In this document: positions 5,003 through 9,581 of the stretch, piece after piece
How positions within the stretch are numbered: position 1 is the first letter of the stretch
Layout: every line of letters starts with the position of its first letter
Source of the DNA: JBGLNJ01 sp964353405
GTDB lineage: Bacteria > Chloroflexota > Anaerolineae > Fen-1058
NCBI GenBank assembly: GCA_964353405.1
Contig: CAYGWJ010000305.1
Location: 1 to 9,581, forward strand
Length of the DNA stretch: 9,581 bases
Reading direction: 5' to 3'
Made by a program: the position numbers and the translations under genes
The notes under the pieces: generated by a model
What the model saw: only the letters and a program-made list of their open reading frames with translations
What the model was told of the DNA's origin: nothing
Databases searched by the model: none

Positions 5003-7666
5003 TCAGGCAAGCCCCAGTTCCTGTGCTTTCGCCACCGCTTCGCGCCGGTTGCCCACCTGCAGCTTGCTATAGACGTTCTTGACGTGCGTCTTGACCGTGT
5101 TCTGGGAAATAACAAGCGCCTGGGCGATTTCGTCATAGCTCCGGCCGGCGATGAGCAAACCCAACACATCAAGTTCGCGGTCACTGAGTGGTTCTATTAG
5201 TGATTGAGCGGGTGCAGGCCGGACTGAGGTCTGGGAGAACTCGGGGGAACTCGTGCCAAAAGCTGCAAGCAGTTTGTTCAGATAGCTCGCCCAGGCGCTC
5301 CGAGTTCCGAGCTCCCGCAATAGCTTTGCCATCGGCTCACCCTCATCCACAAAAATGCGCACATAGCTCTGCGGTTCGGCAAGCGACAGCGCCTTTTCGA
5401 GTGTTGCGATGGCTTGAGATGTGTTGCCTCGCATCTGATGAGCTAATGCTAGCAGCACGAGAATTTCGGTCAGCCGTCCAAATCGCGCCTCGTCTTCCGC
5501 CGGCTGGCTCAACCCCGCAAGTAGATCCAACGCCACATCCGACTGCCCCTGCGCGATCAGCACGCGCGCCTGCATGATGTGTTCCGGCTCGCGCATGAAA
5601 GGTAGCGTCTCGCGCGGCTCTTGCAGCCAGCGGTCTGCTGATACAAGTTCACTTTGAGCCAGCCACAGGCGCACGCGATGCAATCCCACTTCGCCGCTGA
5701 CGGCCGGCGTGACGCTGTACTTGAAGAGCAACTGCTCAACTGTGCCAAAGGCATCGAGTGCGCCCTTCGCATCTCCCTGCGCCTGCCGGATGCGTGACAA
5801 GACCACATAGCCCGCCGCCAAAGCATCGGCGCTGCCCCAGCGTTGGCTGTGCTCGATGCTTTGCAGGGTGATCCCGGCCGCCGCTTCCAGGTCATTCCGC
5901 TCGCGCAGCAGATTGCCCAGCCCCGTCATCGCATTGCCGGTCGCCTGGAAGCCGACCCCGCCGTATTCGGCCGCCCACTCTAGCGCCTCACGGTAGATTC
6001 GCTCCGCTTGATGGAGCTGACCTTGCATCACGCGCAGCCCGCCCAACGCGCATTGCGCCGGTATGGCGAGGTGAAGATTATCGCCCGCGCGACCCATGCG
6101 CGCGGCCTCGCTAAAGGCTTCGCCCGCCTGAGTAAAATCGCCCATCGTGTAGTACACACCGGCGAGTGTAAAGGTAACAACGCTGCGCGTCGAGAAATCA
6201 TCCTTGGGCAAAAGCGCCAGCGCCCGTCGCGCCATTTCGATTGCGCGCGGCACGTCCGCCCGCAACGCAAGGGCGTAGGCTCGGATGGCGGCGATGTGGC
6301 CTTGCATCTTTCGAATATCGGGGATGTCTGCCAATGCGCGCTCGGCATCTTGCAGCCAGGGCTGGGCCATGTCGAATTGGCCCGTGAGCGTCAGCGCCCA
6401 GGCTTGGCAGATGCACAGCCACGGTCGGCGACGAGCCAGTTCCGGCGGCAGTGCTTTGACCCATACCATCAAGCTCGTCATTTCGGCGCGTCTGAGCATC
6501 AGCATAGCCGTTTGCTCGACTAGCCGCACGGCGCGATCGAATTCACCTGCGGCCAGAGCGTGACTTACCGCCTCGGAAGTAAAGCCGTTGCGTTCGAACC
6601 ATTCGGCAGCGCGCGTGTGCAGCTCCGGCAATCGTTCGGGCTGAGATTCTGTCAGGCGAGCGTGCAGCAGATCGGCAAACAGGCGATGATAGCGATACCA
6701 GTGACGCTCGTCGTCCAGCGTGACGAGGAACAGGTTGGCATGCTCCAACTGTGCGAGTGTGGCTTGACTGTTTGCTTGGCCAGTGACCGCGTCGCATAAT
6801 GGCCCGCTCAAGCGGTCGAGGAAGGATGTTTGCGAGAGAAAGTCTTGCACAGCCTGTGGCTGGCGTTGCAGCACTTCTTCGGCGAGATAATCGAGAATGT
6901 AGCGATTGCTGCCGCTAAAGGCCGCGATAAAGTCCGAGATGTGTTCCGGCTCGCGCCCGCGCATTGAAAGCGCGGCTAGTTGCAGTCCGGTGATCCAGCC
7001 CTCGGTGCGCGCTTCCAGCGCGGCAATATGCTGTGCCGCAAGATTCAGCCCCATCACTTGATTGAGAAAGGCCGCCGCTTCATCGGGCGTAAAGCGCAGG
7101 TCATCACCACGCAGCTCGGTTAGTTCACCGCGCGCGCGCAAGTGCGGCAGAGGCAGCGGCGGATCAGCACGAGTGGCGATCACGAGATGCATCTGTTCGG
7201 GCAGGTGATCCAGCACGAACTCGACGGCGTTATGGATCGGCGGAGATTGGATCGCATGATAATCGTCCAGGACGAGCGTGGCGTTCTGCTCAACGACCGC
7301 CATATCGTTGAGCAATGCAGTCAGGATGGATTCAACCGGCGGCGGTTGAGGGGCACGTAGCATGGCGAGCGCCGTTTCCCCCAAGCAGGGTTGAACCGTT
7401 TGAAGCGCAGTGACCACGTAGGTTAGGAGGCGTATAGGGTCATTGTCGCCCACGTCCAGCGAGACCCAGGCGACGCGCTGCTTGCTTTGCGCGATCCATT
7501 CGCCAAGCAAAGTTGTTTTGCCAAAGCCAGGTGGAGCCGAGAGCAGCGTCAACTTGTGACCCGCTCGCATTCCCTGCGTCAGTTGCTCGGTCAGGCGTGG
7601 ACGCGGCACCAGCGCGGGCCGGACCGGTGGAATATAGAGTTTCGTAGTCAGGAGAGGCGCGGTCAT
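5003..7666 (-). CDS. MalT/LuxR-family STAND transcriptional regulator
   Basis: This 887-residue protein is a large ATP-dependent regulator of the MalT (LAL/STAND) type, which in this family oligomerises on an inducer and ATP and activates transcription. The N-terminus, LLTTKLYIPPVRPALVPRPRL, is the family start. Walker A SAPPGFGKTT is at residues 43-52 and Walker B LVLDDYH at 131-137. A winged-helix region with GPLCDAV and WYRYHRLF covers about 280-335, alpha-helical TPR-like repeats about 340-780, and the LuxR HTH is at 826-887 (LSDRELDVLGLLIAG, then NTVKTHVKNVYSKL). Length is typical for MalT-like proteins. The ATG at 7664-7666 has no Shine-Dalgarno; a promoter just upstream would give a nearly leaderless mRNA. 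A frameshifted relic of a paralogue lies about 2 kb further along the strand. Its inducer and targets are unknown; the adjacent redox operon is a candidate target by position only. Confidence 0.95.
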   Translation of the reverse strand: MTAPLLTTKLYIPPVRPALVPRPRLTEQLTQGMRAGHKLTLLSAPPGFGKTTLLGEWIAQSKQRVAWVSLDVGDNDPIRLLTYVVTALQTVQPCLGETALAMLRAPQPPPVESILTALLNDMAVVEQNATLVLDDYHAIQSPPIHNAVEFVLDHLPEQMHLVIATRADPPLPLPHLRARGELTELRGDDLRFTPDEAAAFLNQVMGLNLAAQHIAALEARTEGWITGLQLAALSMRGREPEHISDFIAAFSGSNRYILDYLAEEVLQRQPQAVQDFLSQTSFLDRLSGPLCDAVTGQANSQATLAQLEHANLFLVTLDDERHWYRYHRLFADLLHARLTESQPERLPELHTRAAEWFERNGFTSEAVSHALAAGEFDRAVRLVEQTAMLMLRRAEMTSLMVWVKALPPELARRRPWLCICQAWALTLTGQFDMAQPWLQDAERALADIPDIRKMQGHIAAIRAYALALRADVPRAIEMARRALALLPKDDFSTRSVVTFTLAGVYYTMGDFTQAGEAFSEAARMGRAGDNLHLAIPAQCALGGLRVMQGQLHQAERIYREALEWAAEYGGVGFQATGNAMTGLGNLLRERNDLEAAAGITLQSIEHSQRWGSADALAAGYVVLSRIRQAQGDAKGALDAFGTVEQLLFKYSVTPAVSGEVGLHRVRLWLAQSELVSADRWLQEPRETLPFMREPEHIMQARVLIAQGQSDVALDLLAGLSQPAEDEARFGRLTEILVLLALAHQMRGNTSQAIATLEKALSLAEPQSYVRIFVDEGEPMAKLLRELGTRSAWASYLNKLLAAFGTSSPEFSQTSVRPAPAQSLIEPLSDRELDVLGLLIAGRSYDEIAQALVISQNTVKTHVKNVYSKLQVGNRREAVAKAQELGLA

Positions 7667-7675
7667 GGCAACTAA

Positions 7676-7703
7676 ATCTTATCACGTTTTGCCCGTAACT
7701 CAA
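7676..7703 (-). promoter_or_regulatory. Candidate sigma70 promoter of the MalT-like gene, near-leaderless
   Basis: On the minus strand TTGAGT (7698-7703) and TAAGAT (7676-7681) are spaced 16 bp apart, each matching consensus at four of six bases. The start site would fall near 7669-7670, only three or four bases before the ATG at 7666. This fits the lack of any ribosome-binding site there. Confidence 0.45.
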
Positions 7704-7765
7704 AACAATGGCATCATCGTAGCGGTTCAACCTCCCGGTGAAGGTTTCAAGGCAATACACAACAA

Positions 7766-7791
7766 ACGCGCTCGCAAGCTTGCGGGCGCGT
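7766..7791 (-). terminator. Terminator after the peroxiredoxin gene
   Basis: ACGCGC (7766-7771) pairs with GCGCGT (7786-7791), enclosing the perfect palindrome CGCAAGCTTGCG (7773-7784), so a stem of about ten base pairs plus one non-canonical pair can form with a four-base loop. On the minus strand it is followed by TTTGTTGTG, an imperfect U-rich tail. It lies 24 bp past the peroxiredoxin stop codon. Confidence 0.65.
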
Positions 7792-7814
7792 GAGAGCTAA
7801 AGTGAGACCCGGTA

Positions 7815-8507
7815 TCAGGGCTTCCAGACCTGCCAGACCTTGCCCACGAGCGCTGGTCCTGGCTTGAGCGTCACCTGTCCAGGTTGCCAGCCGGAAGGCG
7901 TTACTTCGCCCGTCGCGCGGACGTGCTGGAACGCCTTGACCTGCCGGATCAATTCATCGGGATTGCGGCCCACTTCGGGTGTGAGGACTTCCATCGCGCG
8001 GATGACGAAATCGGGATCAATGATGAATCGCCCGCGAATGTCCACGCCGGCATCCTCATCGTACACGCCATAGACGGTTCCGATCTTGCCGCCGCCATCC
8101 GATAGCATCGGGAACGGCACGCCGCCGGGCACCATCTTGGCCAGTTCCTCGCTTTGCCAGATCAGGTGGACAAAGCGGCTGTCGGTGCTCATGGCTAATA
8201 CTTCGGTGTCGAGCTTGATGAATTCTTCGTAGCGGGCAGCGACCGCTGCCAGCTCTGTCGGTCAGACGAACGTGAAATCGCCGGGATAGAAACACACGAC
8301 GATCCACTTGCCTTTGTAATCCGAGAGCTTGATGGGTTTGAAGCCTTCGCCCACAAAGGCGTTGGCTTCAAAATCGGGAGCCGGTTTGCCGACGCGCGCT
8401 AACATTTTGGTCACCTCCTGTGTGGGTGCCCCGCCAGGGGCAATGGGGGCCGCGGGAAGGATTGGCCCCTTGGCCGGTTTGACGCAACCATCTTTCATTT
8501 CTGGCAT
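7815..8507 (-). CDS. Selenocysteine-containing AhpC-type peroxiredoxin (UGA recoded at 8262-8264)
   Basis: This is a thiol/selenol peroxidase of the Prx1/AhpC class that would reduce hydrogen peroxide and organic hydroperoxides in the cytoplasm. Read through TGA it is 230 residues: FYPGDFTFV-Sec82-PTEL. The TGA thus replaces the peroxidatic cysteine in the PxxxTxxC motif (P75, T79, U82), and the family sequence continues in the same frame (TEVLAMSTDSRF, GGVPFPMLSD, DIRGRFIIDPD). A SECIS-like hairpin follows the UGA. The usual C-terminal resolving cysteine (EVCP) is threonine 203 (GEVTPSGW). The only other cysteines are C8, in an N-terminal extension, and C72. The ATG at 8505-8507 has a strong AGGAGG (8513-8518), and Met35 has its own AGGAGG (8414-8419), giving a 196-residue form that begins where ordinary AhpC proteins do. 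It lies 80 bp downstream of an Mrp Fe-S carrier gene and has its own candidate promoter. The alternatives, a sequencing error or a nonsense mutation, do not explain the hairpin. Confidence 0.88.
8231..8254 (-). promoter_or_regulatory. Bacterial SECIS-like hairpin downstream of the in-frame UGA
   Basis: In the mRNA, GGCAGC and GCUGCC (8245-8250 and 8235-8240) form a perfect 6-bp stem closed by the tetraloop GGUC (8241-8244). Below a U/C mismatch (8251 and 8234) three more pairs, AGC/GCU, extend it. Counting the U of UGA as 1, the loop is bases 21-24. In E. coli fdhF the same GGUC loop is at 22-25, with an unpaired U on the 5' side of its stem, as here. This is the geometry SelB recognises, so the element should direct selenocysteine insertion. 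Confidence 0.82.
8414..8419 (-). promoter_or_regulatory. Internal ribosome-binding site for a second peroxiredoxin start
   Basis: AGGAGG, followed by TGACCAAA, precedes the in-frame ATG at 8403-8405 (Met35) with eight-base spacing. It is as good as the site before the first ATG. Initiation here would give the canonical-length peroxiredoxin without the proline/alanine-rich extension that carries C8. Confidence 0.55.
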
Positions 8508-8544
8508 TCTAACCTCCTTTGCTGAATGGTAGATGGTATTTCAT

Positions 8545-8581
8545 TCGCGAGTATTTTACTCGCGATGGGACCACGAATCAA
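8545..8581 (-). promoter_or_regulatory. Candidate peroxiredoxin promoter with a palindrome over the -10
   Basis: On the minus strand TTGATT (8576-8581) and TAAAAT (8553-8558) are 17 bp apart, matching consensus at four and five of six bases. A perfect 9-bp inverted repeat, TCGCGAGTA and TACTCGCGA (8545-8553 and 8557-8565, 3-base spacer), covers the -10 and the start-site region. It has no U-tract after it, so it suits a repressor operator better than a terminator for the upstream gene. The transcript would start near 8546, giving a leader of about 38 nt. Confidence 0.5.
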
Positions 8582-8587
8582 ATTGCC

Positions 8588-9581
8588 TTACTCGTGTTTC
8601 TTGACCGGAATGGCCTGGACAAACGCCTTGACCATTTCTGGAACCTCGGCCAACTCGACGGCCTCAACCTGGCCCCCGTCGCACAACGCGGCCACGGTTG
8701 GATCAATTGGCAACTGGGCCAGAAGTGGCGCACCAGCCGTGAGCACGACCTCGTGGCAGTGGCTGGGGCCAAAGATCTCGTGACGCTTGCCCGTGTCCGG
8801 GCAGACGAAATACGCCATGTTCTCGACCACGCCGACGATGGGCACGTTGACCATCTGCGCCATGTGGACGGCCTTGCGCACGATCATCGAGGCGAGGCTC
8901 TGCGGCGTCGTGACCATGACGATGCCGTTCACCGGCAGCGATTGCAGCGTCGTCAGCGCGGCATCAGCGGTGCCGGGCGGCAAGTCCACCAGCAAATAGT
9001 CCAGCTTGTCCCAAAACACGTCGCCCCACAACTGCGTGATCGCGCGGCCAATCAACGGCCCGCGCCAGATGATGGGCTGATCGTCGTATTCGAGCAGCAG
9101 GTTGAAGGACATGACCTTGATGCCGAGTTGGGTCTGCAAGGGCCACAGCCCCATCGGCCCACTCTTGACCGGCCCATGCAGGCCAAACAACTTGGGGATG
9201 CTTGGCCCCGTGATGTCGGCGTCGAGCACGCCGACGCGCAAGCCTTGCCGCGCCAACGCCGTCGCCAGCAGCGCGGTGACGAGCGACTTGCCCACGCCGC
9301 CCTTGCCACTCATCACGGCCACCACGCGGTCAATCTTGTTGAACTGGACCGCCGCTCCTTCGGTCGGCTCGCCAAAGATGGCCTTGCGTTCCTCGTCGGT
9401 CATCGCCGTCAGGGTGACGTTGACTTGGGTCACGCCCGGCATCGCACCAACGACCTTGTGTACGTCGGCCTCGATTTGATCTTTGAGTGGGCAGTTGGGC
9501 ACGGTCAGCGCGAGGGTGATGTCCACCACGCCATCGCCGATTTGCACGTCTCGCACCATGTTCAAATCCGTCAGGCTGCGG
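8588..9581 (-). CDS. mrp: Mrp/ApbC-family Fe-S cluster carrier ATPase (5' end beyond window)
   Basis: Mrp/ApbC/NBP35 proteins are cytoplasmic P-loop ATPases that carry [4Fe-4S] clusters to target enzymes. The 330 visible residues begin inside an N-terminal MIP18/DUF59 domain (SLTDLNMVRDV and LTVPNCPLKDQIE), followed by the deviant Walker A SGKGGVGKS at residues 91-99 of the fragment, VLDADITGPSIPKLFG at about 118-133, and VDLPPGTAD at 198-206. The frame is open to the window edge, so about 25-30 N-terminal residues and the start codon are missing. The C-terminal cluster-binding CxxC found in many relatives reads CPDT here (260-263), with another cysteine at 275 (PSHCHEV), so metal ligation may differ. 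It lies 80 bp upstream of the selenocysteine peroxiredoxin, which may be partly co-transcribed with it. Confidence 0.94.
   Translation of the reverse strand, partial: RSLTDLNMVRDVQIGDGVVDITLALTVPNCPLKDQIEADVHKVVGAMPGVTQVNVTLTAMTDEERKAIFGEPTEGAAVQFNKIDRVVAVMSGKGGVGKSLVTALLATALARQGLRVGVLDADITGPSIPKLFGLHGPVKSGPMGLWPLQTQLGIKVMSFNLLLEYDDQPIIWRGPLIGRAITQLWGDVFWDKLDYLLVDLPPGTADAALTTLQSLPVNGIVMVTTPQSLASMIVRKAVHMAQMVNVPIVGVVENMAYFVCPDTGKRHEIFGPSHCHEVVLTAGAPLLAQLPIDPTVAALCDGGQVEAVELAEVPEMVKAFVQAIPVKKHE

Noticed and set aside
7704..7760. GGTTCAAC-like stretch near 7725 resembling the T-arm of a tRNA.
   Set aside because: No acceptor stem, anticodon arm or D-arm can be matched around it.
7815..8192. Reading the downstream half of the peroxiredoxin as a separate gene starting at the ATG at 8190-8192.
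   Set aside because: That ATG is an internal methionine (VLAMSTDS) with no ribosome-binding site; the family sequence continues unbroken upstream to the TGA and beyond it in the same frame.

Overview
This 9.6 kb window looks like a chromosomal segment of a Chloroflexota bacterium (Anaerolineae-like). That placement is an inference from gene content: a giant MalT/LuxR-type STAND regulator plus a decayed second copy, an F420-type deazaflavin oxidoreductase-like protein, MacB-type ABC ATPases, and a moderately high GC composition. No rRNA, tRNA, CRISPR or insertion sequence was recognised. Every gene supported here is on the minus strand, so transcription runs from right to left.

Layout in transcription order. 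(i) 9581-7815: the 3' part of an Mrp/ApbC Fe-S carrier gene, then an AhpC-type peroxiredoxin. The peroxiredoxin frame is interrupted by a single TGA exactly at the peroxidatic cysteine codon. The frame resumes intact after it, and a hairpin with a GGUC loop starts 11 nt past the UGA, closely resembling a bacterial SECIS element. I read this as one selenoprotein gene (8507-7815), not two fragments or a pseudogene. It has a candidate promoter with a palindrome over the -10, two well-placed start sites, and a terminator at 7766-7791. (ii) 7666-5003: an 887-residue MalT/LuxR-family regulator with a nearly leaderless predicted promoter, followed by a 13-bp inverted repeat. (iii) 4891-3257: a tightly coupled three-gene redox operon encoding a NapH-like polyferredoxin membrane protein, a small conserved unknown protein and a DUF385/F420-type oxidoreductase. 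The tail of the small protein is encoded by a nested palindromic element. (iv) 3229-2790: a frameshifted relic of a second MalT-like regulator, ending in a strong rho-independent terminator at 2694-2718. (v) 2660-1505: a near-consensus sigma70 promoter driving a polytopic membrane protein and an overlapping small winged-helix regulator. (vi) 1293-1: two tandem paralogous MacB/LolD-type ABC ATPases, the second cut by the window edge, separated by a G-rich inverted repeat.

The most important point is the probable selenocysteine peroxiredoxin. Automated annotation would split it into two hypothetical ORFs or call it broken. It also lacks the usual C-terminal resolving cysteine. With the Fe-S carrier upstream and the ferredoxin/F420-type operon nearby, the right half of the window has a redox and oxidative-stress theme.
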